Assembly: GCF_018812025.1 (NCBI RefSeq)
Contig: NC_063049.1
Coordinates: 3,906,917-3,970,916, forward strand
DNA: 64,000 nucleotides
DNA from: Megalobrama amblycephala
Taxonomy: Eukaryota; Chordata; Actinopteri; Cypriniformes; Xenocyprididae
Reading direction: 5' to 3'
The notes below the pieces were generated by a model. It did no database searches, had not been told where the DNA came from, and saw only the letters and a list, made by a program, of their open reading frames with translations. Each line of letters begins with the position of its first letter. The stretch's first letter is position 1. Both the position numbers and the translations under genes were made by a program. Positions 22,411-34,934 of the stretch are shown here, one piece after another.

Positions 22411-22829
22411 TTTTTTTGTGAAATGTGGTAAAAGGGGCTGATTTTTTTTTATGTAAGTTTTATGTTCAATTACACAAAAAAGCCCAGCAATTGATATTGC
22501 ACTGTTAAACTTTTGGTCTCTGTTGAGTTTATTTATGGCACATACAGGTGCTGGTCATATGATTAGAATATCATGAAAAAGTTCATTTTTTTTATTGTAA
22601 ATGATTTTAAAAAATGAAACTTTCATATATTCTAGATTCCCTACATGTAAAGTAAAACATTTCAAATTTTTTTTTTTTTTTTTTTAAATTTGATGATTAG
22701 AGCGTACAGCTAATGAAAGTCCAAAATCCAGTATCTCAGAATATTAGAATATTTACATTTGAGTTTCATTAAATGACCATCCCTACAGTATAAATTCCGT
22801 GTATCTCTTGTTCTTTGAAACCACACTAA

Positions 22830-23308
22830 TGGGGAAGACTGCTGACTTGGCAATGGTCCAGGAGATAATCATTGACACCCTCCACAAAGAGAGTAAGTCA
22901 CAGAAGGTCATTACTGAATGGGGTGGCTGTTTACAGAGTGATGTATCAAAGCATATTAAATGCAAAGTTGACTAGAAGGAAGAAATTTGGTAGGCAAAGG
23001 TGCACAAGCAACAGGGATGACCACAAGCTTGAGAATACTGTCAAGTAAAGCCGATTCAAACACTTGGGAGAGCTTCACAATGAGTAGAATGAAGCCAGAG
23101 TCAGCGCATCAAGAGTCACCACACTCAGACATCTTCAGGAAAAGGACTAGGAAAGGACAGGAAAGTCCTCTTTTTAGATAAAAGTAAATTTTGCATTTCA
23201 TGTTGAAATCATGGTCCCAGAGTCTGAAGGAAGACTGGAGAGGCACAGAATCCAAGCTGCTTGAAGTCTAGTGTGAAGTTTCTGAAGTCAGTAATGATTT
23301 GGGGGACC
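22830..23308 (+). pseudogene. Tc1 transposase, 5' part
   Basis: Starts MGKTADLAMVQEIIIDTL and is followed by a degraded DNA-binding region with stops. The two Tc1 copies in this window share this start but differ in sequence, so they are separate sub-families or ages. It ends at the GTGAC duplication of the LTR element; the rest resumes at 29112. Confidence 0.75.
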
Positions 23309-23313
23309 GTGAC

Positions 23314-23452
23314 TGTACTGATACTGACTATAGTAACAGTTAACCAACAGAGGGCGTCATTTAGCTGTGTTGATTTATGTTGTTGTTAACGGAGGTTGAG
23401 CAATAAAGCACTCTTGAGAATGGCAGTCTGTGTGACAAGTTCAGTCAATACA
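23314..23452 (+). repeat. 5' LTR
   Basis: Short LTR containing AATAAA near 23402 as a polyadenylation signal. It is followed directly by the TGG of the primer-binding site. Confidence 0.9.
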
Positions 23453-23479
23453 TGGTACCAGGAGTAAACTCGTAAAAAC

Positions 23480-26400
23480 ATGAGTGTCATGAATAATATT
23501 CGCCCACCGGACGAGTTGAAGTTGACGGGTAACGTCCACGCTAACTGGAAAGCCTTTAGGCAAAGTTTTGAACTTTATTTGTTAGCCATTGGACTCGACG
23601 AAAGAAACGATCGACGAAAGATAGCTCTGTTGCTAACTGTAGCTGGACGGGCTGCACTGGACGTATACAATACGTTCGTCTTTTCGGAAGAGGAAAGAGA
23701 CACGCTGCCCGCGGTACTGAGCAAGTTTGAGGATTACTGCTCGCCGAGAAAGAACGAAACATATGAACGGTATGTCTTCAGGAACAGAATGCAAAAAGAG
23801 ACTGAATCAATCGAACAGTATGTAACAGACTTGCGTCTTAAGAGTCAATCCTGCAATTTCGGCACACTGTGCGACTCTATGATAAGGGATCAGATAGTAA
23901 TAGGTGTGCAAGACAAGAGAGTAAGGATGCTGTTATTAAAAGAAACAGAACTTACCATTGAAAAAGCAGTTGGTATATGTCAGGCTGCTGAAAGCACGAA
24001 GATACAATTGAAGTCGTTTGAAAACGAAAGTGAAACTGCTGCTGTTGATACGGTGCAAAAACACAATAAGAGATTTGATAGGCGACAGCCAAAGAAATCC
24101 AAATGGAAACCACAGGGCAGAGACTGTGGGAGATGTGGAAGTAAACATGCTCCAAAAGAATGTCCAGCTTATGGCAAAGAATGTCGAAAGTGTGGAGGAA
24201 AAAATAATTTTGCCAGGTCCTGTCACACAAAGAAAAAGGTACATGTCGTCGGACAGAAACAAGAGGAATGTGATAGTGAGGAGGGAGAACCACTGTATGT
24301 CGAAGCAGCAATTCTGACGAATATGGATGGTAATAATGACGAATGGATAGCACCTTTGATGGAGGATGGTGTGACAGTGCCAATGAAAATTGACACAGGT
24401 GCACAAGTAAATGTCTTGCCCAGAAAATACTATAATAAGATGAGCAATAAACCAAAAGTGAGACCCAAGAAATTGGACTTGAGGGCATTTAACGATCAGC
24501 CGATTCCACATATGGGTGTTTTCAGAGCGAGTCTTTCAGGAGAAGGACGCACCATAAGTGCACTGTTTGTTCTAGTAGAGGAGGATAGACAGCCGATTTT
24601 AGGTCTGAAAGCAAGTGAAGGACTTGGGCTTATTAAGAGAGTTCATGTCATTGATAGCGCTCTAGTGACCACTAGGGGCGCAGCACATAGCAAAAGAATG
24701 GACATATGTGCAGATTCTACCACCGAGATAGTGAGAGAGTACAAAGATGTATTCCAGGGTATCGGTTGCTTGCCTAATCAGTACAAAATACGGCTGAAAG
24801 AAAATGCAGAACCAGTTATCCATGCAGCAAGAAAAGTGCCATTAGCTCTGAAAGAAAGACTGAGAAAAGAACTGAAATCCTTGATAGACAAAGGGATAGT
24901 GAGAAAAGTAGAAGAACCTACAGACTGGGTTAATTCTGTCGTCATTGTTGAAAAAAAGAACGGTGATCTGAGACTTTGTATCGATCCAAGAGATCTGAAC
25001 AAATGGATCAAAAGAGAGCACTATAGGTTGCCAACTAAATCAGACATCACAAGCGCAATGGCTGGAGCACAATTCTTTTCCAAGCTGGATGCATCATCAG
25101 GGTTCTACCAAGTTAAACTGGATGAGGAAAGTGCAGCATTGTGCACATTTAACACTCCCTTTGGTAGACATTGCTTCCTACGCATGCCTTTTGGGATTGC
25201 CTCAGCTCCAGAGGTTTTTCACAGGACAGTACAACAATATTCGATGGCATGGAAGGTGTAGGAGTCTTTCTGGATGATGTAGTCGTATGGGGTACTACAA
25301 GGGCAGAACATGATGAGCGACTGAGGAAAGTGATGGCACGAGCACGAAAAACAGGAATGAAATTGAATAAACAAAAGTGTCAGTTTGGGGTGAGAGACAT
25401 TACTTACCTGGGAGACAGACTTTCTGCTGCAGGGATACAGCCTGACCCTGAAAAAATAAGGGCTATAAAAGAAATGCCACAACCCAAAGAAAAGACTGAG
25501 CTGCAACGTGCATTAGGCTTAGTCAATTATGTGGGAAGATTTATTCCAAATCTGTCGGCTAACACAAAGGCATTGCGCAGTTTGCTAGAAAGCGGAACTG
25601 AGTGGCGATGGGAGCATGAACATGTGACTGAATGGGACATGCTCAAGAACAGCCTAGTTAAAGAACCAGTGCTAAAATTCTTTGATCCTGAGCTTCCAGT
25701 GAAAGTATCTACAGATGCTTCAAAGGATGGACTTGGAGCAGTTCTGCTTCAAAAACACGACTTGGCATGGTTTCCAGTGGCATATGCTTCACGTACGGTG
25801 ACAGAGGCAGAAAGAAACTATGCACAAATTGAAAAAGAGACTATTAGGAGCAGTTTTCGGATGTGAAAAGTTCCATGAATACATTTATGGAAGAGAAGTG
25901 GTACTAGAAACCGATCATAAACCACTGATAGCGATCTCGACAAAGGCATTAGGAGATGCTCCTCCTCGCATCCAACGGTTAATGCTCCGTCTCCAGAAAT
26001 ACAGTCTGACATTCGAGTTCACTCCAGGGAAGCACCTGGTTATGGCAGATTCACTCAGCAGAGCATCTTTGAGCCATACAGGATCAAGTAACACGGAACA
26101 TGATGTGCAGGTCCATGTAGACTGCATAAAAAACACCTACCAGTGTCTGAGGATAAATGGAGACAGATTGCTGAAGCAACGGCAGATGACCGTGAGCTAC
26201 AAGCAGTAATAGAAAAAATCCACCTGCCAAAAGACCAGAAGTTGTCAAATCCTTATCAGAGCTTTAAAGATGAGCTGTCAGTTGTCCATGGGGTGCTCCT
26301 GAGAGGTGAACGGATTGTCATACCTACCTCCATGCGCTCACAAATGGCAAAACTCACAAAAACAAAACAAAAGTCGGAACAGACTTATTTCACCTAGCAG

Positions 26401-27047
26401 GGAGGGACTACCTGGTCATCATGGATTATAAGGCAAACTATCCAGAGCTGGCGATGCTGACAAACACAACAGCACAGCAGGTGATAAAACACACTAAAGC
26501 CATTTTCGCGAGACATGGAATTCCGGTCACTGTGGTGAGTGACAACGGACCACAGTTCAGCAGTCAGGACTACAGAGAGTTTGCAGAGACTTATGGGTTT
26601 GAACACATAACATCAAGTCCACTGTACCCGCAGTCAAAGCATATGCTAAAGAAAGCTGCTGAGACTGGAGAGGATCCTTATTTAGCACTGCTAAACTACA
26701 GAGCATCCCCTCTTGAATGTGGACGGTCTCCAGGTGAAATTCTCATGAACAGAAAGCTGAGAACACAGCTACCCTCAGCAGAGCACCTGCTTCAGAAGGG
26801 ATATGGAGATTATACAAAGATTAACAGCCAGAGCAGAGCCTATGACAGGAATGCCAAACAGTTATGCCCACTGGAACAAAAGGACACGGTACGTGTCAGA
26901 TGTGATGGAAAATGGGGACCGGTTGCAAAGGTCATCAAAGAGACAACACCAAGATCCTACGAGGTACTTACAGAGTATGGTAACACACTGCGAAGAAATC
27001 GCCGTCACCTGCTGAAGGTACCTAGCACCTGTATGGAAAGTACATAG
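23480..27047 (+). pseudogene. Gypsy gag-pol polyprotein, broken
   Basis: The first frame (23480-25261) holds a Gag-like region, CCHC-type knuckles (CGRCG and CRKCGG near 24130-24200), an aspartic protease with DTGA (near 24392), and the N-terminal reverse transcriptase to MPFGIASAP. A one-base loss near 25240 moves the frame; the polymerase YLDD-box equivalent reads FLDDVVV (near 25270). RNase H follows (STDASKDGLG near 25715). Further breaks lie near 25848 and 26133. The integrase N-terminal zinc domain and surrounding sequence are deleted at about 26360, and the conserved second Asp remains in SDNGPQF (near 26540). The segment that should carry the catalytic Glu is missing just after YPQS (near 26635). 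It cannot make active integrase. Confidence 0.88.
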
Positions 27048-27220
27048 TTATCTCTGATGGACTAACGGAGCAAACACGAGTAGAAAAAAACTCACCTAGC
27101 TCTACAACCGTCACGGAAAACATCACAGAAAACTCACCTTCCACTGTGATAGGTGGGGGAAGACCACGTCGTCACGCAATGAAACCTAAAAGACCGATAG
27201 AAGAGTGTTAAGTTAGTTAA

Positions 27221-28763
27221 AACTCTGAGGTCTGAAAACGCGCCGGCGCGTTTTGCAGGTTTTTTTTCACATTGCAGCAAAACAGACTTAAAATACTCCG
27301 TCATTTTTTGTCATAGAGACATAAGTAATATATCAATTGAAACTATAGAATATCTTCTTTTTTTGTATACACAATGTTGTGCTTTTTGTAAAATAAAGAA
27401 AACTAACATGATGCGTGATTTCTCCTCTCCCTCTGAACGAAGTCCAATCTGATAGTTCTCAGAAAATGAACTGTAACTTAGTGAATACTAATCACAGAAA
27501 AATTAAACTTATGTCTAAAAAAACGTTAAGATGTCAGGTTTTAAATCATGTAAGTCAAATCGAAAACAATCCTTCTGTGTTTATGTAATCTGTATGAAAA
27601 GAGAGCCATGTCAGAAGTCCGTGATTCAGCTCATTATCTGCTAATGCGGCCACGCCCACAGAGCCAGCGCTATTCAGACGCAAATTCAGAGGCAATACAT
27701 GCATTCATCGTCTCAATCGTGTATTTATTGTCTTGAAAAGTGTTTATCTGGATGTAAAAGTCATGGTTAGGGAGCTCTAGAAGACATGCAGTTAGTTCCT
27801 GTTTTCTTTTCTTCTATAGATGAATTTTAGATGAGTTTTTGTTTCTTTAGCGCCCTCCGGCTGCAGTATGAATTGGAAACTCCATTCATGGAATAGCCTC
27901 TTCTTCTTTTAGATGAATTTGTGGACTAAAAATGCACAGAGAGCGCCCTCCGACTTCAAGGATGAATTGAAAACACCAGCGCTCATAGTAATGACAATGA
28001 ATATTAAATAAATATAACTCCTCTGTATAGAAAATTGACATAAGCATATGAGAATCCAATATTTCTCCAAATGTGCATGCTTTTAAACTAAAAGCCTATA
28101 TTCAGACTCTTTGCATCACAGAAATACATTATATTTTAAAGTATAATATAAAACCATTACTTTATATTGTAATAATATTTTTCTGTATGTTTCATATATC
28201 ATGATGAGCTTGAGACATCACAGAAGGTTTTTTTCACAGCCTACCTGACTGAAATGCCTCATTAATATGCAAGTCATTTCAGCTCATTACTATCCAATTC
28301 TTTTGTCTTCTCAGGTGAGAATGGCCCATTTTTCAGTGGTGATTCACGCCTCCACGCATACTGTGTTTCTTGGCAAAAAGTGTCTTACAAAAACTAAATC
28401 AATATATTGTTTTATATGAAGGAGTAGGCAGCATAATTTTTACATAATTTTGAAGCAAAAACTCTAGTTTACAACCTCCAATACCCTAAAGTATTGTAAA
28501 CACAGATTTACTATACTTTTTTTGGCCTTATTTCAGTGACTTAAGTTTTTTGTTTTTTCAGTAACCACGCATAAACATTATTCCTTCAAAAACACAAACA
28601 TGTACATACATGTTCCTCACATATTATCGTAGCCTAGTTTGTGCTGAATACAGTGTAATGACACTTTTTCCATTAATATGTTTATGAACAACTGAAAAAA
28701 GCACAAATGTCAGGGCATGTCAAAACTTCTCCAGGCCCCAAATCAGCCTCAGACTCCAGAGGG
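27221..28763. mobile_element. TTAA-target non-autonomous element, copy 1
   Basis: TTAA stands at both edges (27217-27220 and 28764-28767). The left end AACTCTGAGGTCTGAAAACG and the complement of the right end (CCCTCTGGAGTCTGAGGC) are similar. It has no coding region. It is homologous over its full length to 40799-42381, which proves it is an insertion in the Gypsy element. The target fits piggyBac- or Kolobok-type transposition; the superfamily is inference. Confidence 0.78.
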
Positions 28764-28967
28764 TTAAAAGGAAAAAAAAAAGAAACATAATATTTATTGA
28801 ATATTGACTCATATGCAACAAAGTTTTGTGCACTTAATGTTAGAAATATGCAGCAAGATAGTGTTGAACTAACATTTTTTTTTTTTGCTGTTGTTGTGAT
28901 TAAGTGATGTTAAAGTTGACAGACCTTGTTTATGTTTTTGTTTAAAAAAAAAGAAAAAAGGGGGAGA

Positions 28968-29106
28968 TGTACTGATACTGACTATAGTAACAGTTAACCA
29001 ACCGAGGGCGTCATTTAGCTGTGTTGATTTATGTTGTTGTTAACGGAGGTTGAGCAATAAAGCACTCTTGAGAATGGCAGTCTGTGTGACAAGTTCAGTC
29101 AATACA
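28968..29106 (+). repeat. 3' LTR
   Basis: Direct repeat of 23314-23452, preceded by GAAAAAAGGGGGAGA, the polypurine tract. Confidence 0.9.
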
Positions 29107-29111
29107 GTGAC

Positions 29112-29480
29112 GTCTGCTGGTGTTGGTCCATTGTGTTTTGTCAAGTGCAAAGTCAATGCAGCCATCTTCCAGGAGATTTTGGAGCACTTTATGCTTCCAT
29201 CTGCTGACAAGCTTTATGGAGATGCTGATTTCCTTTTCCAGCAGGACTTTAGCACCTGCCCACAGTGCAAAAACCACTTCCAAGTGGTTTGCTGATCATG
29301 ATATTACTGTGTTTTATTGGCCAGCCAACATGCCTGACCCCTGAATCTATGGGATATTTTCAAGAGAAAGATGAGGAACAGTTGATCCAACAATATACAG
29401 ATGATCTGAAGGCTCAATAGTGCCTCAGCAGTGCCACAGGCTGATCACTTCCATGCCACACTTCACTGATGCTGTAATTT
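29112..29480 (+). pseudogene. Tc1 transposase, 3' part
   Basis: Continues the gene after the LTR insertion: SAGVGPLCFVKCKVNA, then FLFQQDFSTCP and NMPDP in separate frames, ending in a degraded C-terminus. It is frameshifted relative to the 5' part even when the insertion is ignored. Confidence 0.7.
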
Positions 29481-30067
29481 GTGCTAGAGCAAGACATTTG
29501 CTGTATTATGTGCTGCCGACCAAGTATTGAGTGCACAAATGAACATACTTTAAAGAACTTGAACTTTTCTGTTTTGCAAATCCATTTTTTGATTGATCTT
29601 AGGAAATATTCTAATATTTTGAAATACTGGATTTTGGACTTTCATGAGCTGTACGCTCTAATCATCAAAATAAAAAAATAAAAACTTTTGAAATGTTTTA
29701 CTTTACATGTAGGGAATCTAGAATATATGAAAGTTTCATTTTTAAAAATAATTTACAATAAAAAAATGAACTTTTTCACGATATTCTAATTATATGACCA
29801 GCACCTGTACAAGAGAAATAGTGTTCACATTGAGGGGAGTGTTCATTTATTGTGTCCCCTAGGTTATAAATGTGGCCTGAGATGCCTTGTTTGTACAGTG
29901 AAAAAAATCTTCTTCCTAATGCTGATTATTCATTGATTCATTTGAATTGAAATATTTAATACTTTCACAGCAAAAATTATGTATGCGATTAATTTAGATT
30001 AATTAATCACAGAGTATGTAATTAATTACATTACAATTTTTAATCGATTGACAGCCCTAATATATGT

Positions 30068-31155
30068 ATATATAAATTTATTTACTTGTTTTTCATGAAT
30101 GTATTTTACAATACAAAGGGCAATGTGTAGCATTTTACCAGATTCAGTGCTACACTGATTCACTTTTATTTGTTCTTCAGTTGTGAGAACAAAAACACTT
30201 TGATGATGAGAGGATAACAGAACAGACCGGTTCAAACTGACCCGCTCTAGGGCTCCTGTTCTCTACAACTGTGAACAAAAACAGCATTTCAGAATGATTG
30301 CATGAGGAAGACCTACATAATACTAGTCTAGTTGTTTTACTGATCAGTATATTTAATATAGAGATGATAGTAGATGTGTGAAAATGCTTACTCAGTTTAT
30401 CATAATCTAATATTTCCATGTATCTTAACATAGAATGTCAATTTATGTGGTGATATCTTTTTTAAGAGCTTTTCGGGTGCCGTAATGAGGTCGTGAGATC
30501 AGACAGAGAGCTGGAGCAATAGCAAACCCAAGTTTATCTTGGTGCTACAATGTTTTCTACCGCAGGAATAATTAGTATTTAAAAATTCAGATATCCAACA
30601 CACAAAGATAGAATAAGTATGCATACTAAATATTTCAACACATTAAAAGCATGAATGCAAACATTCCTGCAAACAGGTTTCCTGAAACAGCTTCTGCACA
30701 TTCAACTGTCTCAATGAGTTTACTTTAAATAATTATAATATAATTAGAAGATCTTCTGTCTGTGCCTGGAAGAGCAGATTCATCAGGACTGAATTCAGCC
30801 ACACACTTCCACATAATGTTTGACTGGGGTAAGTCATTTCAAATGGAAAAAATAAATTAATGAATAAAGACAGAAACAAATAATAATAGATATTTTTAAA
30901 TATACTGCAAATGTTTAACAATATTAATATTGCATTATATTGCAAGGCTCTTAATTACTGAATTAATATTTTACAGTTATTTTATTAGAACTGAACATGA
31001 TCTACACAGAAAAAGCTACTTCTGTAACAACAACATTAATAATAAACTATGATACCTGTAATGAAAAACATTAAACACTTAAACACTGTAAAACAACCTC
31101 AAGAAGAGTAACTTGTTTGCTCTAATATCAACCAATATTTAATGTAATAGTAACA
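30068..31155. other. Gene-free stretch
   Basis: AT-rich. No repeat ends or convincing exons were found. A minus-strand open stretch at 30733-30945 has no splice support. Confidence 0.35.
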
Positions 31156-31159
31156 TTAA

Positions 31160-32526
31160 AGGTGCCCTTGATTCAAAAATTTAATTTATCTTGGCATAGT
31201 TAAATAACAAGAGTTCAGTACATGGAAATGACATACAGTGAGTCTCAAACTCCATTGTTTCCTCCTTCTTATATGTTACATGTGTTTCGCAAATGCCCCA
31301 GCCCAGAGTTCTCAATGATTAATTAATATTTTCTTTTCTAGTTTCCTATTGGTTGAGCTGCGGAAGCGAGGCTATAAAGTGAAAGGAGGCAGACTTTTGG
31401 GCTCTCGGCCAGCCACAGCCTTCTTCGCAGCCACATCGTTTCGTCTTTATTTTATTTTTACTAAGTTTGTACTTTTGTTGGAGCGGGGAGTCCCAGCTTG
31501 ACTTTATTAGTTGAGTTCTTTTTCTCCCTTTGGTGGCTGGGCTCCCCGTCTCTTGTTTTTGGTTATTTTTTTTTTGTGAGTAATTTGTGTTAAAATAAAT
31601 CATTTATTTGGAAAACTGTAGCCGTTGTCCATCTGTTATGTTATGTGTCCCTTTCCACTCCTAGGCATTTAAACCAGGGACCATAACATTATATAAATCT
31701 CATGTGTTTAAAAGACCTCTGAAGAACAGGCGAATCTCAACATAACACCAACTGTTACGTAACAGTCGGGATCATTAATATGTACGCCCCAATATTTGCA
31801 TATGCCAGCCCATGTTCAAGGCATTAGACAAGCCAGTATTAACGTCTGGATCTGTGCACAGCTGAATCATCAGACTAGGTAAGCAAGCAAGAACAATAGT
31901 GAAAAATGGCAGATGGAGCAATAATAACTGACATGATCCATGATAACATGATATTTTTAGTGATATTTGTAAATTGTCTTTCTAAATGTTTTGTTAGCAT
32001 GTTGCTAATGTACTGTTAAATGTGGTTAAAGTTACCATCGTTTCTTACTGTACTCACAGAGACAAGTCATTATTTTCATTTTTAAACACTTGCAGTCTGT
32101 ATAATTCATAAACACAACTTCATTCTTTATAAATCTCTCCAACAGTGTAGCATTAGCTGTTAGCCACGGAGCACAGCCTCAAACTCATGCAGAATCAGAT
32201 GTAAACATCCAAATAAATACCATACTTACGCGACTAGACATGCTGCATGACGAACACTTTGTAAAGATCCATTTTGAGGGTTATATTAGCTGTGTGAACT
32301 TTGTTTATGTTGTTCAAGGCAAGCGCGATCTCTTGAGGCGGACCACGAGAATTAAAGGGGCAGCGCAGCCTGAATCGGCTCATATTTAATGATGCCCAAA
32401 AATAGGCAGTTAAAAAAATTTATTAAAAAAAATCTAAGGGGTATTTTGAGCTGAAACTTCACAGACACATTCAGGGGACACCTTAGACTTATATTACTTC
32501 TTTTAAAAAAAAGTTCTAGGGCACCT
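31160..32526. mobile_element. TTAA-target element, complete
   Basis: TTAA at 31156-31159 and 32527-32530 flanks ends reading AGGTGCCCTTGATTC and, in complement, AGGTGCCCTAGAACT. There is no transposase. A truncated copy starts at 19822. An internal GC-rich box (31375-31600) has an open minus frame without protein-like content. Confidence 0.78.
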
Positions 32527-32629
32527 TTAACAAACACCATAATGTCGTATTTCTACAGCTTCAGTAACTGGAGGCTAATTTTCATAGAGTTGGTGCTGTG
32601 TGTGTATTGAAAAGATTGTGTAGATTTAC

Positions 32630-32683
32630 CTCCAGTTCAGGCAATGTCTTCTTAATTTCACGTTGTAAGCTTTCGTTATCCAT
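32630..32683 (-). CDS. Possible first coding exon
   Basis: From the Met at 32683 the minus strand reads MDNESLQREIKKTLPELE (18 codons) and then GTAAAT, a usable donor, in phase 0. The amphipathic start resembles leaders of SAM-like fish proteins that begin with a short charged exon, but the family is not certain. The next downstream exon was not found; a TTAA element occupies 31160-32526. Upstream sequence (to about 33000) would be the 5' UTR. The exon is too short to exclude chance. Confidence 0.3.
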
Positions 32684-33397
32684 ATCTGTGGTGATTTAGA
32701 AGAAGCATATTTCATGATGCAGGGAGACAACATTCAGTCCTGAAGCTTGATATGCTGGAAGAGGACAGTAATCACACAAACTCTCCGCATGAACACACGG
32801 GAATCTTTCTTCTGAATTTCCCAGACAATGAAGTCCAAGATCGATCAGAAGCACAACAGAATGCAGCTGTTTATGACTGAAAAAAATCACTGGTATTTTT
32901 CCAAAAATTAAGTCCTGAACAAGCCCGTCTCTGTGCTCAGTCCCTCTGTACACCATCGACTCTTCATGGTTTCTGCTGCTCTTACAGCCTCTTGAACACG
33001 AGCACAATAAAGCTGCTCATATAAAACTGTAATAAAACGATCAAGCGGGAGCTGTCAGATCAGGTCACGTCAGTTAAAGCTTCACACCGCAGCTGACTGT
33101 GACCACGAACACGTCTGCTGTTTCTGCTCAAAACAAACAAACAAGACTGTATGATTGTTCACATGTAACAAATTCAGGTGCTTATCCTGAACAGACAGCA
33201 ATTTAATTTGCCCAATTTGAACTTAATTTGTCTCTATACGTTTGCTTTCAATGATGATCAAACTTAGAGCAGAAATCAGAAGTTTATATGTGCTTATGTT
33301 GAATTCCTTATGTTTTCAGGACATCTACTTTGTGCTTGACATGAGTCATTTTTACAGCATTGTTTACAGAAATATTGCTTTAGTTTTAGTTCATTAT
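32684..33397. other. Putative 5' flank, no gene seen
   Basis: Non-repetitive compared with its surroundings. It may contain the promoter of the minus-strand exon at 32683. The open minus frame 32696-33007 is not protein-like. Confidence 0.3.
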
Positions 33398-33605
33398 GGC
33401 CCAGTTTCACAGACTGGGCTTAGATTAAGCCAGGATTAGATCTTAGTTCAGTTAGGTTATTCAAGTAATTTTTATAAACATACCTTAGAAAAAAACATTG
33501 GTGTGAATCTTGAGACAAAACAATGACACTGACACATTTTAAGATATGCTTTCAGTTAAAACAGCTCATGTGTTTTAGTCTGAGATAGATTAAACCATTC
33601 CAGTT
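33398..33605. repeat. Short MITE
   Basis: Starts GGCCCAGTTTCACAGACTGG and contains GATTAAGCCAGGATTAG and a partial inverted echo near 33575-33595. This is a common cyprinid repeat type with a terminal 'TTTCACAGAC' motif. The right end is degraded. Confidence 0.5.
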
Positions 33606-34926
33606 CTAATGGTTCAAGCAGACAATATGTTAATGTGTAAACAAATTATGTCAACTGTTTAGGAAAATGCCTGAAATTACTATGTGTAACAGATGTTATA
33701 TTAAATTAATTTCACTCAATCTCTCCCTTTGATTTTATCAATTATTTTATATTTATATAATTATTTTATATTTTGGAAATTACTATTAATATTTCTTTTA
33801 ATTTAGTCTTTTAATATTAATATTCATTTCTCTATTTCTCTATCTAAAGTCTCTATTTATGTTTATTTTTTCAGTGGCTGGATGCTAAATATGGTGCGTG
33901 GCTCCTTTAAGAGTTCTGGTTCCGGTCGCTCTGCTTCAGTTCGCGGGCAGCGCGAGTGAAGAGAGGTGAGTTGTGCTGAGGCTCCGTCTAAAAACTTTGA
34001 TATGAGGTTTGTTTACAGTAATAAAACAGATAATTTTGTTTTAAAATGCACTTTAATCTTACTCAGACATTGAAGTCTGTGTGAATAATATGACATGTTT
34101 TATTGGAGAGATTTTCAGCACGAGTGTGTAAAGAAAGATCCGTGGATAAAATAATTCTTTTCACTGACAGGCTGATATTAGAGAGAGAAGGCCACAGATT
34201 CAAACTTGTTTTGATTTGTATTTTTATTCATGCAGATTAAATTGTAAAGGTCTCGTTCATTTATCCACACAACACACTGAATGCAGAGCTAAATGAGGAC
34301 CCCTCACACATGCTCATCTAAACAACAGTACACTAGTGTAAAAATGACCAACAGCATCATAATGCAGGACGTCTTCTGGAGATGAATGCTGTAGCAGAAC
34401 ATTTACCTTTTAGAACACCTGAAAAAATATTCACCTTTAAATATTCAAGTGGATATCTTCCAAATGCAATTTGTGCATCTTGAACTATGGGGGGAAAAAC
34501 ATTAGTTCATCAAGCTCCAAAGGCCAACTTTAACATGCTCCATATATTTAATATAGTAACATAACACTAGCTGAATTTATATGTTTACAGAAATTATGTG
34601 CACTCTTCATATTTTCCACCAATCTCTCATTTATTTTTTTGTTTGGCAGATTTTTTTTATTTCCTGCTTTTGTCCGCAGTGTTTGCAGGTTTTATAAGCA
34701 ACAGAAATGTGGACATTGCATGAATTACATTTTATTAATGTGGATCCAGGGATCATAAAATAAATACTTTTGTTCTGAAAATGGAAGAATGGAAAAATAA
34801 AGACTTCTAAAATTTAATCATGTAATGAGCACCAATTTCACAAATTCTTCCTCGGTGTCATTGTCTTGTTCAGGCTAAATTAGAAAAAAAACACCTGTAC
34901 CTACCTGAGGATCCAAATATACACAT
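33606..34926. other. Flank with one possible non-coding first exon
   Basis: 33895-33966 (plus strand) is locally GC-rich, with CGGTCGCTCTGC and GCGGGCAGCGCGAG, ending at GAGAG followed by GTGAGTTG. It would suit a promoter-proximal 5' UTR exon, but no downstream coding exon is seen. The remainder shows nothing supported. Confidence 0.3.
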
Positions 34927-34934
34927 ATTCAAAA

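Larger units (their letters stand above)
23314..29106 (+). mobile_element. Ty3/Gypsy LTR retrotransposon, defective
   Basis: LTRs of 139 bp (23314-23452 and 28968-29106) begin TGTACTGATACTG and end CAGTCAATACA. I saw one difference (ACAGAGG against ACCGAGG). The 5-bp duplication GTGAC flanks both sides. TGGTACCAGGAGTAA follows the 5' LTR at once as the likely tRNA primer site. A purine tract (28943-28967) precedes the 3' LTR. Gag-pol is broken (separate entry). A TTAA-target element sits between pol and the 3' LTR. Confidence 0.93.
22545..29807 (+). mobile_element. Second Tc1-like transposon, interrupted
   Basis: The left end CAGGTGCTGGTCATATGATT and the right end AATTATATGACCAGCACCTG are complements, each next to TA (22543-22544 and 29808-29809). 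Long inner inverted repeats share CTTTACATGTAGGGAATCTAG-type sequence. Removing the LTR element at 23314-29106 leaves about 1.47 kb, a normal Tc1 length. Confidence 0.9.
21459..30059 (+). mobile_element. hAT transposon, outermost layer of a nest
   Basis: The ends TTAGGGCTGTCAA (21458) and TTGACAGCCCTAA (30048-30060) are exact complements. Flanking octamers GTATATTT and ATATATGT match at six of eight positions, as for an aged 8-bp duplication. The interior holds hAT transposase fragments (21620-22410) and the nested Tc1 at 22545-29807. Confidence 0.8.

Noticed and set aside
24018..24511. Minus-strand and alternative-frame ORFs within Gypsy gag
   Set aside because: They overlap the much better supported gag-pol frame and have no family resemblance.
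32696..33007. 103-codon minus-strand ORF
   Set aside because: Its composition is not protein-like, and it overlaps the expected 5' UTR of the exon at 32630-32683.
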